Below the pieces are notes generated by a model, which was given only the letters and a program-made list of their open reading frames with translations, was not told the origin of the DNA and did not search any database. This document shows positions 26,396-40,462 of a stretch of 64,000 bases of DNA, one piece after another (within the stretch, counting starts at the first letter, position 1; each line of letters opens with the position of its first letter). Source of the DNA: Atherix ibis (taxonomy: Eukaryota > Arthropoda > Insecta > Diptera > Athericidae); NCBI GenBank assembly GCA_958298945.1, contig OY282609.1, positions 43,042,954 through 43,106,953 of the forward strand. The letters run 5' to 3'. The position numbers were made by a program, and so were the translations under genes.

Positions 26396-29152
26396 TGGTA
26401 TTTTTCAAGATTAACATTCCGTAATATTTTTCAAGAGGAATATTCAGTGGTATTTTCCAAGAGGAATATGCAGTAGTTTTTTTAAAGAGGAATATTCAGT
26501 GGTATTTTTAAAGAGGAATATTCAGTGGTACTTTTCAAAAGGATTATTCAATGGTATTTTTCAAGAGGAATATTTAGTTGTATTTTTCAAGAGGATTATT
26601 CAATGGTATTTTTCAAGAGGAATATTCAGTGGTATTTTTTAAGAGGAATATTTAATGGTATTTTTCAAGAGGAATATTCAGTGGTATTTTTCAAGAGGAA
26701 TATTCAATGGTATTTTTCAAGAGGAATATTTAGAGGTATTTTTCAAGAGGAATATTCAGTGGTACTTTTCAAAAGGATTATTCAATGGTATTTTTCAAGA
26801 GGAATATTTAGTTGTATTTTTCAAGAGGAATATTCAATGGTATTTTTCAAGAGGAATATTCAGTGGTATTTTTCAAGAGGAATATTCAGTGGTATTTTTC
26901 TAGAGGAATATTCAGTAGTATTTTTCAAGAGAAATATTCAGCGGTATTTTTCAAGAGGAATATTCAGTGGTATTTTTCAAGAGGATAATTCAATGGTATT
27001 TTTCAAGAGGAATATTCAGTGGTATTTTTCAAGAGGAATATTAAGTGGTATTTTTCAAGATTAACATTCCGTGATATTTAAGTTTTTTTAAAGAGGAATA
27101 TTCAGTGGTATTTTTCAAGAGGAATATTCAGTGATATTTTTAAAGAGGTATATGTAGTGGTATTTTTTAAGAGGAATATTCAGTGGTACTTTTCAAGAAG
27201 AATATTTAGTGGTATTTCTCAAGAGGATTAGTTAGTTGTATTTTTCAAGAGGAATATTTAGTTGTATTTTTCAAGAGGAATATTCAGTGGTTTTTTTAAG
27301 AGGAATAATCAGTAGTATTTTTTAAAAGTAATATTCAGTGGTATTTTTCAAGACGAATATTCAGTGGTATTTTTCAAGAGGATAATTCAGTGATATTTTT
27401 CAAATGGAATAATCAGTGGTATTTTTCAGGAGGAATATTCAGTGGAATTTTTCAAGAGGAATATTCAGTGGTACTTTTCAAAAGGATTATTCAATGGTAT
27501 TTTTCAAGAGGAATATTTAGTTGTATTTTTCATGAGGAATATTCAGTGGTATTTTTCAAGAGGAATATTCAGTGGTATTTTTCTCGAGGAATATTCAGTA
27601 TTATTTTTCAAGAGGAATATTCAGTGGTATTTTTCAAGAGGATTATTTAGTGGCGTATTTCAAGAGGAACATCCAGTGGTATTTTTCAAGAGGAATATTA
27701 AGTGGTATTTTTCAAAAGGAATATTTAATGGTATTTTTAAAAAAGAATATTCAGTGGTGTTTTTTAAGAGGAATATTCAGTGGTATTTTTCAAGAGGAAT
27801 ATTCAGCGGTATTTTCAGCAGAACTTTACAGTAGTATTTTTCAAGAGGAATATTCAGTGGTATTTTTCAAGAGGAATATTCAGTGGTATTTTTCAAGAGG
27901 AATATTCAAGGGTATTTTTCAAGAGGAATATTCAGTGGTATTTTTCAAGAGGAATATTAAGTGGTATTTTTCAAGATTAACATTCCGTAATATTTTTCAA
28001 GAGGAATATTAAGTGGTATTTTCCAAGAGGAATATGCAGTAGTTTTTTTAAAGAGGAATATTCAGTGGTATTTTTCAAGAGGAATATTCAGTGATATTTT
28101 TAAAGAGGAATATTCAGTGGTACTTTTCAAAAGGATTATTCAATGGTATTTTTCAAGAGGAATATTTAGTTGTATTTTTCAAGAGGAATATTCAATGGTA
28201 TTTTTCAAGAGGAATATTCAGTGGTATTTTTTAAGAGGAATATTTAATGGTATTTTTCAAGAGGAATATTCAGTGGTATTTTTCAAGAGGAATATTCAGT
28301 GGTATTTTTCAAGAGGAATATTCAGTGGTATTTTCAGCAGAACTTTTCAGTAGTATTTTTCAAGAGGAATATTCAGTGGTATTTTTCAAGAGGAATATTC
28401 AGTGGTATTTTTCAAGAGGAATATTCAATGGTATTTTTCAAGAGGAATATTCAGTGGTATTTTTCAAGAGGAATAATCAGTGGTATTTTTTAAAAGTAAT
28501 ATTCAGTGGTATTTTTCAAGAGGAATATTCAGTGGTATTTTTTAAGAGGAATATTCAGTGATATTTTTCAAGTGGAATAATCAGTGGTATTTTTCAGGAG
28601 GAATATTCAGTGGTATTTTTCAAGAGGAATATTCAGTGGTACTTTTCAAAAGGATTATTCAATGGTATTTTTCAAGAGGAATATTTAGTTGTATTTTTCA
28701 AGAGGAATATTCAATGGTATTTTTCAAGAGGAATATTCAGTGGTATTTTTCAAGAGGAATATTCAGTGGTATTTTTCTAGAGGAATATTCAGTAGTATTT
28801 TTCAAGAGAAATATTCAACGGTATTTTTCAAGAGGATTATTCAGTGGTATTTTTCAGGAGGAATAATCAGTAGTATTTTTTAAGAGGATTATTCAGTGGT
28901 ATTTTTCAAGAGGATTATTTAGTGGCATTTTTCAAGAGGAACATTCAGTGGTATTTTTCAAGAAGAATATGAAGTGGTATTTTTCAAGAGGAATTTTTAA
29001 TGGTATTTTTTAAGAGGAAAATTCAGTGGTATTTTTCAAAAGGAATATTCAGTGGTTTTTTTCAAGAGGAATATTCAGTAGTTTTTTTAAAGAGGAATCT
29101 TCGGTGGTATTTTTCAAGAGGAATATTCAGTGATATTTTTAAAGAGGAATAT

Positions 29153-29568
29153 GCAATGGTATTTTTCAAGAGGATTATTCAGTGGTATTTTTCAAGAGGA
29201 TTATTCAGTGGTATTATTCAAGACCAATATTCAATGATATTTTTCAAGAGGAATATTCAATGGTATTTTTGAAGAGGAATATTCAGTGGTAATTTTCAAG
29301 ATTAATATTCCGTGATATTTTTCAAGAGGAATATTCAGTGGTATTTTTCAAGAGGAATATGCAATGGTATTTTTCAAGAGGATTATTCAGTGGTATTTTT
29401 CAAGAGGATTATTCAGTGGTATTTTTCAAGACCAATATTCAATGATATTTTTCAAGAGGAAAATTCAGTGGTATTTTTGAATAGGAATATTCAGTGGTAA
29501 TTTTCAAGATTAATATTCCGTGATATTTTTCAAGAGGAATATTCATTGGTATTTTTTAAGAGGAATAT
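29153..29568 (+). repeat. 208-bp tandem pair (8 monomers, twice)
   Basis: 29153-29360 and 29361-29568 are consecutive copies of exactly eight monomers, starting with GCAATGG and including CAAGACCAATATTCAATG and CAAGATTAATATTCCGTG. About half a dozen differences separate them, for example TATTATTC against TATTTTTC, and GAAGAGGAAT against GAATAGGAAT. Confidence 0.9.
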
Positions 29569-30013
29569 TCAGTAGTTTTTTAAAGAGGAATCTTCAGTGG
29601 TATTTTTCAAGAGGAATATTCAGTGATATTTTTAAAGAGGTATATGTAGTGGTATTTCTGAAGAGGAATATTCAGTGGTATTTTTCCAGAAGTATATTCA
29701 GTGGTACTTCTCAAGAGGATTATTCAGTTGTACTTTTTAAGAGGAATATTCAGTTATATTTTTCAAGAGGTATATTCAGTGGAATTTTTCAAGAGGAATA
29801 ATCAGTGGTATTTTTTAAAACTAATATTAAGTGGTATTTTTCAAGAGGAATATTCAGTGGTATTTTTCAAGAGGAATATTCAGTGATATTTTTCAAGTGG
29901 AATAATAAGTGGTATTTTTCAGGAGGAATATTCAGTGGTATTTTTCAAGAGGAATATTCAGTGGTACTTTTCAATAGGATTTTTCAATTATATTTTTCAA
30001 GAAGAATATTTAG

Positions 30014-31400
30014 TTGTATTTTTCAAGAGGATTATTTAGTGTCATTTTTCAAGAGGAACATTCAGTGGTATTTTTCAAGAAGAATATGAAGTGGTATTTT
30101 TCAAGAGGAATATTTAATGGTATTTTTCAAGAGGAATATTCAGTGGTATTTTTCAAAAGGAATATTCAGTGGTATTTTTCAAGAGGAATATTTAGTGGTG
30201 TTTTTTAAGAGGAATATTCAGTGATATTTTTCAAGTGGAATAATCAGTGGTATTTTTCAGGAGGAATATTCAATAGTATTTTTCAAGAGGAATAATCATT
30301 TTTTTTTTAAAATTAATATTCAGTTGTATTTTTCAAGAGGAATATTCAGTGGTATTTTTCAAGAGGAATATTCAGTGATATTTTTCAAGTGGAATAATCA
30401 GTGGTATTTTTCAGGAGGAATATTCAGTGATATTTTTCAAGAGGAATATTCAGTGGTACTTTTTAAAAGGATTATTCAATGGTATTTTTCAAGAGGAATA
30501 TTAAGTTGTATTTTTCAAGAGGAATATTCGGTGGTATTTTTCAAGAGGAATATTAAGTGGTATTTTTCAAGAGGAATATTCAGTGGTTTTCTTCAAGAGG
30601 AATATTCAGTGGTATTTTTAAAGAAGAATATTCGGTGGTATTTCGCAAGAGGATTAGTCAGTTGTATTTTTCAAGAGGAATATTCAGTTGTATTTTTCAA
30701 GAGGAATATTCAATAGTATTTTTCAAGAGGAATAATCATTTTTTTTTTAAAAGTAATATTCAGTTGTATTTTTCAAGAGGAATATTCAGTGGTATTTTTC
30801 AAGAGGAATATTCAGTGATATTTTTCAAGTGGAATAATCAGTGGTATTTTTCAGGAGGAATATTCAGTGGTATTTTTCAAGAGGAATATTCAGTGGTACT
30901 TTTCAAATGGATTATTCAATGGTATTTTTCAAGAGGAATATTCAGTGGTATTTTTCTACAGGAATATTCAGTAGTATTTTTCAAAAGGAATATTCAGCGG
31001 TATTTTTCAAGAGGATTAGTCAGTTGTATTTTTCAAGAGGAATATTCAGTTGTATTTTTCAAGAGGAATATTCAGTAGTATTTTTCAAGAGGAATAATCA
31101 GTGGTATTTTTTAAAAGTAATATTCAGTGGTATTTTTCAAGAGGAATATTCAGTGGTACTTTTCAATAGGATTTTTCAATTATATTTGTCAAGAAGAATA
31201 TTTAGTTGTATTTTTCAAGAGGATTATTTAGTGTCATTTTTCAAGAGGAACATTCAGTGGTATTTTTCAAGAAGAATATGAAGTGGTATTTTTCAAGAGG
31301 AATATTTAATGGTATTTTTCAAGAGGAATATTCAGTGGTATTTTTCAAAAGGAATATTCAGTGGTATTTTTCAAGAGGAATATTTAGTGGTATTTTTTAA
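30014..31400 (+). repeat. 1,192-bp-offset repeat within block D
   Basis: 30014-30208 and 31206-31400 match almost perfectly. Both carry GAGGATTATTTAGTGTCATTTTTC and AAGAAGAATATGAAGTGG. Relatives of the same run lie at 32490-32520 and 33820-33880. Confidence 0.8.
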
Positions 31401-34400
31401 GAGGAATATTCAGTGATATTTTTCAAGTGGAATAATCAGTGGTATTTTTCAGGAGGAATATTCAGTGGTATTTTTCAAGAGGAATATTCAGTGGTACTTT
31501 TTAAAAGGATTATTGAATGGTATTTTTCAAGAGGAATATTTAGTTGTATTTTTCAAGAGGAATATTCGGTGGTATTTTTCAAGAGGAATATTCAGTGGTA
31601 CTTTTCAAAAGGATTATTCAATGGTATTTTCCAAGAGGAATATTTAGTTGTATTTTTCAAGAGGAATATTCAATGGTATTTTTCAAGAGGAATATTCAGT
31701 GGTCTTTTTTAAGAGGAATATTTAATGGTATTTTTCAAGAGGAATATTCAGTGGTATTTTTCAAGAGGAATATTCAGTGGTATTTTTCAAGAGGAATATT
31801 CAGTGGTATTTTTCAGGAGGAATAATCAGTGGTATTTTTAAAGAGGATTATTCAGTGGTATTTTTCAAGAGGATTATTTAGTGGCATTTTTCAAGAGGAA
31901 CATTCAGTGGTATTTTTCAAGAAGAATATGAAGTGGTATTTTTCAAGAGGAATATTTAATGGTATTTTTCAAGAGGAAAATTCAGTGGTATTTTTGAAGA
32001 GGAATATTCAGTGGTATTTTTCAAGAGGAATATTCAGTAGTTTTTTTAAAGAGGAATCTTCAGTGGTATTTTTCAAGAGGAATATTCAGTGATATTTTTA
32101 AAGAGGTATATGTAGTGGTGTTTCTTAAGAGGAATATTCAGTGGTATATTTCCAGAAGAATATTCAGTGGTATTTCTCAAGAGGATTATTCAGTTGTACT
32201 TTTTAAGAGGCATATTCACTTGTATTTTTCAAGAGGTATATTCAGTGGAATTTTTCAAGAGGAATAATCACTGGTATTTTTTAAAACTAATATTAAGTGG
32301 TATTTTTCAAGAGGAATATTCAGTGGTATTTTTCAAGAAGAATATTCAGTGATATTTTTTAAGTGGAATAATAAGTGGTATTTTTCAGGAGGAATATTCA
32401 GTGGTATTTTTCAAGAGGAATATTCAGTGGTACTTTTCAATAGGATTTTTCGATTATATTTTTCAAGAAGAATATTTAGTTGTATTTTTCAAGAGGATTA
32501 TTTAGTGTCATTTTTCAAGAGGAATATTCAGTTGTATTTTTCAAAAGGAATATTCAGTGGTATTTTTCAAGATGAATATTTAGTGGTATTTTTTAAGAGG
32601 AATATTCAGTGATATTTTTCAAGTGGAATATTCAGTGGTATTTTTCAGGAGGAATATTCAGTGGTATTTTTCAAGAGGAATATTCAGTGGTACTTTTTAA
32701 AAGGATTATTCAATGGTATTTTTCAAGAGGAATATTTAGTTGTATTTTTCAAGAGGAATATTCGGTGGTATTTTTCAAGAGGAATATTCAGTTGTATTTT
32801 TCAAGAGGAATATTCAATAGTATTTTTCAAGAGGAATAATCTTTCTTTTTTTTAAAAGTAATATTCAGTTGTATTTTTCAAGAGGAATATTCAGTGGTAT
32901 TTTTCAAGAGGAATATTCAGTGACATTTTTCAAGTGGAATAATCAGTGGTATTTTTCAGGAGGAATATTCAGTGGTATTTTTCAAGAGGAATATTCAGTG
33001 GTACTTTTTAAAAGGATTATTCAATGGTATTTTTCAAGAGGCATATTTAGTTGTATTTTTCAAGAGGAATATTCGGTGGTATTTTTCAAGAGGAATATTA
33101 AGTGGTATTTTTCCAGAGGAATATTCAGTGGTATTTTTCAAGAGGAATATTCAGTGGTATTTTTAAAGAAGAGTATTCAGTGGTATTTCGCAAGAGGATT
33201 AGTCAGTTGTATTTTTCAAGAGGAATATTCAGTTGTATTTTTCAAGAGGAATATTCAATAGTATTTTTCAAGAGGAATAATCATTTTTTTTTTAAAAAGT
33301 AATATTCAGTTGTATTTTTCAAGAGGAATATTCAGTGGTATTTTTCAAGAGGAATATTCAGTGATATTTTTCTAGTGGAATAATCAGTGGTATTTTTCAG
33401 GAGGAATATTCAGTGGTTTTTTTCAAGAGGAATATTCAGTGGTACTTTTCAAAAGGATTATTCAATGGTATTTTTCAAGAGGAATATTTAGTTGTATTTT
33501 TCAAGAGGAATATTCAGTGGTATTTTTCAAGAGTAATATTCAGTGGTATTTTTCAAGAGGAATATTCAGTGGTATTTTTCTAGAGGAATATTCAGTAGTA
33601 TTTTTCAAAAGGAATATTCAGCGGTATTTTTCAAGAGGATTAGTCAGTTGTATTTTTTAAGAGGAATATTCAGTTGTATTTTTCAAGAGGAATAATCAGT
33701 GGTATTTTTTAATAGTAATATTCAGTGGTATTTTTCAAGAGGAATATTCAGTGGTACTTTTCAAAAGGATTTTTCAATTATATTTTTCAAGAAGAATATT
33801 TAGTTGTACTTTTCAAGAGGATTATTTAGTGTCATTTTCAAAGAGGAACATTCAGTGGTATTTTTCTAGAAGAATATGAAGTGGAATTTTTCAAGAGGAA
33901 TATTTAATGGTATTTTTCAAGAGGAATATTCAGTGGTATTTTTCAAAAGGAATATTCAGTGGTATTTTTCAAGAGGAATATTCAGTGGTATTTTTCAAGA
34001 GGAATATTCAGTGATATTTTTCAAGTGGAATAATTAGTGGTATTTTTCAAGAGGAATATTCAGTGGTATTTTTCAAGAGGAATATTCAGTGGTACTTTTC
34101 AAAAGGATTATTCAATGGTATTTTTCAAGAGGAATATTTAGTTGTATTTTTCAAGAGGAATATTCAGTGGTATTTTTCAAGAGGAATATTCAGTGGTATT
34201 TTTCAAGAGGAATATTCAGTGGTATTTTTCTAGAGGAATATTCAGTAGTATTTTTCAAAAGGAATATTCAGCGGTATTGTTCAAGAGAATTAGTCAGTTG
34301 TATTTTTTAAGAGGAATATTCAGTTGTATTTTTCAAGAGGAATATTCGGTGGTATTTTTCAAGAGGAATATTAAGTGGTATTTTTCAAGAGGAATATTCA

Positions 34401-34575
34401 GTGGTATTTTTCAAGAGGAATATTCAGTGGTATTTTTAAAGAAGAATATTCAGTGGTATTTCGCAAATGGATTAGTCAGTTGTATTTTTCAAGAGGAATA
34501 TTCAGTTGTATTTTTCAAGAGGAATATTCAATAGTATTTTTCAAGAGGAATAATCATTTTTTTTTTAAAGTAATA
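30290..34575 (+). repeat. Poly-T marker monomers (five occurrences)
   Basis: A variant monomer with AATAATC followed by a run of about nine or ten T and then TTAAA/AGTAAT occurs near 30293, 30730, 32836 (as CTTTCTTTTTTTT), 33278 and 34549. Spacings are 437, 2,106, 442 and 1,271 bp. Run length and the following A-run differ between copies, as expected for slippage in a homopolymer. These marks tie 30324-30716 to 32869-33261 (offset 2,545 bp). Confidence 0.85.
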
Positions 34576-34930
34576 TTCAGTTGTATTTTTCAAGAGGAAT
34601 ATTCAGTGGTATTTTTCAAGAGGAATATTCAGTGATATTTTTCTAGTGGAATAATCAGTGGTATTTTTCAGGAGGAATATTCAGTGGTATTTTTCAAAAG
34701 GAATATTCAGTGGTACTTTTCAAAAGGATTATTCAATGGTGTTTTTTAAGAGGAATATTTAGTTGTATTTTTCAAGAGGAATATTCAGTGGTATTTTTCA
34801 AGAGGAATATTCAGTGGTATTTTTCAAGAGGAATATTCAGTGGTATTTTTCTAGAGGAATATTCAGTAGTATTTTTCAAAAGGAATATTCAGCGGTATTT
34901 TTCAAGAGGATTAGTCAGTTGTATTTTTTA
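33278..34930 (+). repeat. 1,271-bp unit made of 650- and 621-bp subunits
   Basis: The run GGTACTTTTCAAAAGG ... TTTTTCTAGAGG ... GAGGATTAGTCAG begins near 33439, 34089 and 34710, with spacings of 650 and 621 bp. The two poly-T monomers at 33278 and 34549 are 1,271 bp apart, the sum of the two. This is a small two-level higher-order array. Confidence 0.8.
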
Positions 34931-36408
34931 AGAGGAATATTCAGTTGTATTTTTCAAGAGGAATAATCAATTGTATTTTTTAATAGTAATATTCAGTGGT
35001 ATTTTTCAAGAGGAATATTCAGTGGTACTTTTCAATAGGATTTTTCAATTATATTTTTCAAGAAGAATATTTAGTTGTATTTTTCAATAGGATTATTTGG
35101 TGTCATTTTTCAAGAGGATTATTCAGTGGTATTTTTCAAAAGGAATATTCAGTGGTATTTTTGAAGAGACATATTTAGTGGTATTTTTTAAGCGGAATAT
35201 TCAGTGATATTTTTCAAGTGGAATAATCAGTGGTATTTTTCAGGAGGAATATTCAGTGGTATTTTTCAAGAGGAATATTCAGTGGTATTTTTTAAAACGA
35301 ATATTCAGTGGTATTTTTAAAAAGGAATATTTAGTGGTATTTTTCAAGACGTATATTCAGTGGTATTTTTCAAGAGGAATATTCAGTGGTATTTTTCAAG
35401 AGGAATATTCAATGGTATTTTCCAAGAGGAATATTCAGTGGTATTTTTTAAGAGGAATATTCAGTGGTATTTTTCAAGAGGAATATTCAGTAGTATTTTT
35501 CAAGAGGACAATTCAGTGGTATTTTTCCAGAGGAATATTCAGTGGTATTTCTCAAGAGGAATATTTTGTGGTATTTTTCAAGACGAATATTCAGTGGTAT
35601 TTTTCAAGAGGAATATTCAGTGGTATTTTTCAAAAGGAATATTCAATGGTATTTTTCAAGAGGAATATTCAGTGGTATTTTTCAAGAAGAATAATCAGTA
35701 GTATTTTTTAAGAGGAAAATACAGTGGTATTTTCCAAAACGTATATTAAGTGGAGTTTTTCAAGAGGAATATTCAGTGGTATTTTTTAAGAGGAACATTC
35801 AATGGTATTTTTCAAGAGAAATATTCAGTGGTATTTTTCAAGAGGAATGTTCAGTGGTATTTTTCAAGACGAATATTCAGTGATATTTGACAAGATTAAT
35901 ATTCCGTGGTATTTTTCAAGACGAATATTCAGTAGTATTTTCCAAGAAGAATATTCAGTGGTATTTTTTAAGAGTAATATTCAGTGGTATTTTTCAAGAG
36001 GAATATTCAGTAGTATTTTTCAAGAGGAATATTCAGTGTTATTTTTCAAGAGGGATATTCAGTGGTATTTTTCAAGAGGAATATTCAGTGGTATTTTTTA
36101 AGAGGAATATTCAGTGATATTTTTCAAGAGGAATATTCAGTAGTTTTTTCAAGAAGAATATTTAGTGGTATTTTTCAAGAGGAAAATACATTGGTATTGT
36201 TCAAGAGGAATATTCAGTGGTTTTTTTCAAGACGAATATTTTGTGGTATTTTTAAAGAGGAATATTCAGTGGTATTTTTCGAGACGAATATTCAGTGGTA
36301 TTTTTCAGGAGGAATATTCAGTGTTATTTTTCAAGAGGAATATTCAGTGGTATTTTTCAAGTGGAATACTCAGTGGTATTTTTTAAGAGGAATATTCAGT
36401 GGTATTTT

Positions 36409-38150
36409 CAATAGGAATATTCATTGGTTTTTTAAAGAAGAATATTCAGTGGTATTTTTCAAGAGGAAAACACAGTCGTATTTTTCAAGAGGAATATTCA
36501 GTGGTATTTTTCAAGACGAATATTCAGTGGTATTTTTAAAGAGGAATATTCAGTGGTATTTTTCAAGACGTATATTCAGTGGTATTTTTCAAGAGGAATA
36601 TTCAGTGGTATTTTTCAAGAGGATTATTCCATAGTATTTTTCAAGAGAAATATTCAGTAGTATTTTTCAAGAGGAATATTCAGTGTTATTTTTCGAGACG
36701 AATATTGAGTGGTATATTTTAAGATTAATATTCCGTGGTATTTTTCAAGAGGAATATTCAGTGGTATTTTCCAAGAGGAATATTCAGTGGTATTTTTTAA
36801 GAGGAATATTCAGTGGTATTTTTCAAGAGGAATACTCAGTGGTACTTTTCAAGAGGAATATTCGGTGGTATTTTTCAAGTGGAATATTCAGTGGTATTTT
36901 TCAAGAGGAATATTCAGTGGTATTTTTCAAGAGGAATATTCAGTAGTATTTCTCAAGGGGGTAATTCAGTGGTATTTTTCAATAGGAATATTCAGTGGTA
37001 TTTTTCAAGATGAATAATCAGTGGTATTTTTCAAGAGGAATATTCAGTGGTATTTTTCAAGAGGAATATTGAGAAATATTTCTCAAGGGGGTAATTCAGT
37101 GGTATTTTTCAATAGGAATATTCAGTGGTATTTTTCAAGATGAATAATCAGTGGTATTTTTCAAGAGGAATTTTCAGCGTTATTTTTCAAGAGAAATATT
37201 GAGCGGTATTTTTTAAGAGGAATATTTTGTGGTATTTTTCAAGTGAACTATTCAGTGGTATTTTTCAAGAGGAATATTCAGTGGTATTTTTCAAGAGGAA
37301 TATTCAGTGGTATTTTTCAAGAGGAATATTCAGTGGTATTTTTCAAGCGGAATATTGAATGGTATTTTTCAAGAGGAATATTCAGTGGTATTTTTCAAGA
37401 AGAATATTCAGTGGTATTTTTCAAGAGGAAAATCCAGTGGTATTTTTTAAAACGTATATTCAGTGGTATTTTTCAAAAGGAACATTCAGTGGTATTTTTC
37501 AAGAGGAATATTTAATGGTATTTTTCAAGAGAAATATTCAGTGGTATTTTTCAAGAGGAATATTCAGTGGTATTTTTTAAGAGGAATATTCAGTGGTATT
37601 TTTTAAGATGAATAATCAGTGGTATTTTTCAAGAGGAATATTCAGTGGTATTTTTTAAGAGGAATATTCAGTGGTATTTTTCAAGAGGAATATTCAGTTG
37701 TATTTTTAAAGAGGACTATTCAATGGTATTTTTCAAGAGGAATTTTCAGTAGTATTTTTCAAGAGGAATATTCAATGGTATTTTTCAAGAGGAATACTCA
37801 GCGGTATTTTCCAATAGAACTATTCAGTGGTATTTTCCAAGAGGAATATTCAGTGGTATTTTTAAAGAGGAATATTTTGTGGTATTTTTCAAGACGAATA
37901 TTCAGTGGTATTTTTCAAGAGGAATATTCAGTGGTTTTTTTCAAGAGGAATATTCAATTGTATTTTTCAGGAGCAATATTCAGTGGTATTTTTCAAGAAG
38001 AATATTCAGTGGTATTTTTCAAGTGGAAAATACAGTGGTATTTTTCAAGAGGAATATTCAGTGGTATTTTTCAAGAGGAATATTCAATAGTAATTTTCAA
38101 GAGAAATATTCAGTGGTATTTTTCAAGAGGAATATTCAGTGGTATTTTTT
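36409..38150 (+). repeat. 2.3 kb higher-order unit of block E, copy 1
   Basis: At the AATAGGAATATTCATTGG monomer the offset to copy 2 is 2,363 bp. From about 36740 onward it is 2,311-2,312 bp. The 52-bp change is exactly two monomers (the GAGACGAATATTGAG and AAGATTAATATTCCG pair near 36690-36740) that copy 2 lacks. Confidence 0.88.
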
Positions 38151-38771
38151 AAAACGAATATTCAGTGGTATTTTTAAAGAGGAATATTTAGTGGTATTTT
38201 TCGAGACTTTTATTCAGTGGTATTTTTCAAGAGGGATATTCAGTGGTATTTTTCAAGAGGAATATTCAATGGTATTTTCCAAGAGGAATATTCAGTGGTA
38301 TTTTTCAAGAGGAATATTCAGTTGTATTTTTCAACAGGAATATTCAGTGGTATTTTTGAAGGGGAATATTCAGTGGTATTTTTCAAGTGGAATATTCAGT
38401 AGTATTTTTCAAGAGGAACATTCAGTGGTATTTTTCAAGAGGAATATTCAGTATTATTTCTAAAGAGGATAATTCAGTGGTATTTTTAATAGGAATATTC
38501 AGTAGTATTTTTCAAGAGAAATAATCAGTAGTATTTTTCAAGAGGAATATTCAGCGTCATTTTTCAAGAGATATATTTAGTGGTATTTTTCAAGATGAAT
38601 ATTCAGTGGTATTTTTCAAGAGGAATATTCAGTGGCATTTTTCAAGAGGAATATTCAGTGGTATTTTTCAGGAGGAATATTCAGTATTATTTTTCAAGAG
38701 GAATATTCAGTGGTATTTTTCAAGTGGAATACTCAGTGGTATTTTTTAAGAGGAATATTCAGTGGTATTTT

Positions 38772-40462
38772 CAATAGGAATATTCATTGGTTTTTTTAAG
38801 AAGAATATTCAGTGGTATTTTTCAAGAGGAAAACACAGTCGTATTTTTCAAGAGGAATATTCAGTGGTATTTTTCAAGACGAATATTCAGTGGTATTTTT
38901 AAAGAGGAATATTCAGTGGTATTTTTCAAGGCGTATATTTAGTGGTATTTTTCAAGAGGAATATTCAGTGGTATTTTTCAAGAGGATTATTCCATAGTAT
39001 TTTTCAAGAGAAATATTCAGTAGTATTTTTCAAGAGGAATATTCAGTGGTATTTTCCAAGAGGAATATTCAGTGGTATTTTTTAAGAGGAATATTCAGTG
39101 GTATTTTTCAAGAGGAATACTCAGTGGTACTTTTCAAGAGGAATATTCGGTGGTATTTTTCAAGTGGAATATTCAGTGGTATTTTTCAAGAGGAATATTC
39201 AGTGGTATTTTTCAAGAGGAATATTCAGTAGTATTTCTCAAGGGGGTAATACAGTGGTATTTTTCAATAGGAATATTCAGTGGTATTTTGCAAGATGAAT
39301 AATCAGTGGTATTTTTCAAGAGGAATATTCAGTGGTATTTTTCAAGAGGAATATTCAGTGGTATTTTTCAAGAGGAATATTGAGAAATATTTCTCAAGGG
39401 GGTAATTCAGTGATATTTTTCAATAGGAATATTCAGTGGTATTTTTCAAGATGAATAATCAGTGGTATTTTTCAAGAGGAATTTTCAGCGTTATTTTTCA
39501 AGAGAAATATTGAGCGGTATTTTTTAAGAGGAATATTTTGTGGTATTTTTCAAGTGAACTATTCAGTGGTATTTTTCAAGAGGAATATTCAGTGGTATTT
39601 TTCAAGAGGAATATTCAGTGGTATTTTTCAAGAGGAATATTCAGTGGTATTTTTCAAGCGGAATATTGAATGGTATTTTTCAAGAGGAATATTCAGTGGT
39701 ATTTTTCAAGAAGAATATTCAGTGGTATTTTTCAAGAGGAAAATACAGTGGTATTTTTTAAAACGTATATTCAGTGGTATTTTTCAAAAGGAACATTCAG
39801 TGGTATTTTTCAAGAGGAATATTTAATGGTATTTTTCAAGAGAAATATTCAGTGGTATTTTTCAAGAGGAATATTCAGTGGTATTTTCTAAGAGGAATAT
39901 TCAGTGGTATTTTTTAAGATGAATAATCAGTGGTATTTTTCAAGAGGAATATTCAGTGGTATTTTTTAAGAGGAATATTCAGTGGTATTTTTCAAGAGGA
40001 ATATTCAGTTGTATTTTTTAAAGAGGACAATTCAATGGTATTTTTCAAGAGGAATATTCAGTAGTATTTTTCAAGAGGAATATTCAGTGGTATTTTTCAA
40101 GAGGAATACTCAGCGCTATTTTCCAATAGAACTATTCAGTGGTATTTTCCAAGAGGAATATTCAGTGGTATTTTTAAAGAGGAATATTTTGTGGTATTTT
40201 TCAAGACGAATATTCAGTGGTATTTTTCAAGAGGAATATTCAGTGGTTTTTTTCAAGGAGAATATTCAATTGTATTTTTCAGGAGCAATATTCAGTGGTA
40301 TTTTTCAAGAAGAATATTCAGTGGTATTTTTCAAGAGGAAAATACAGTGGTATTTTTCAAGAGGAATATTCAGTGGTATTTTTCAAGAGGAATATTCAAT
40401 AGTAATTTTCAAGAGAAATATTCAGTGGTATTTTTCAAGAGGAATATTCAGTGGTATTTTTT
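38772..40462 (+). repeat. 2.3 kb higher-order unit of block E, copy 2
   Basis: Partner of 36409-38150. Readings are identical over 39554-39826 and nearly so elsewhere. Differences include AAAATCCAG (37430) against AAAATACAG (39741), and CAAGGAGAAT (40253) against CAAGAGGAAT. The two-monomer deletion is described under copy 1. Confidence 0.88.

Larger units (their letters stand above)
22389..35100 (+). repeat. Satellite block D (mixed 1.2-2.5 kb repeats, poly-T markers)
   Basis: Block D contains several overlapping higher-order families. Recurrent markers are GGTACTTTTCAAAAGGATTATT (many copies), TTCAGCAGAACTTTACAG (near 24277, 26247 and 27815), TATTTAAGTTTTTTTAAAG (21761 in block C, then 23226 and 27075), AGGTATATGTAGTGG, and the AATAATCATTTTTTTTTTAAA monomer class in its right half. 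Nothing other than satellite is seen. Confidence 0.75.

Noticed and set aside
30290..34575. Poly-T runs as retroposon tails in minus orientation
   Set aside because: They sit inside a normal monomer frame (AATAATC...AAAGTAAT), recur as part of duplicated satellite units, and have no retroelement sequence beside them.
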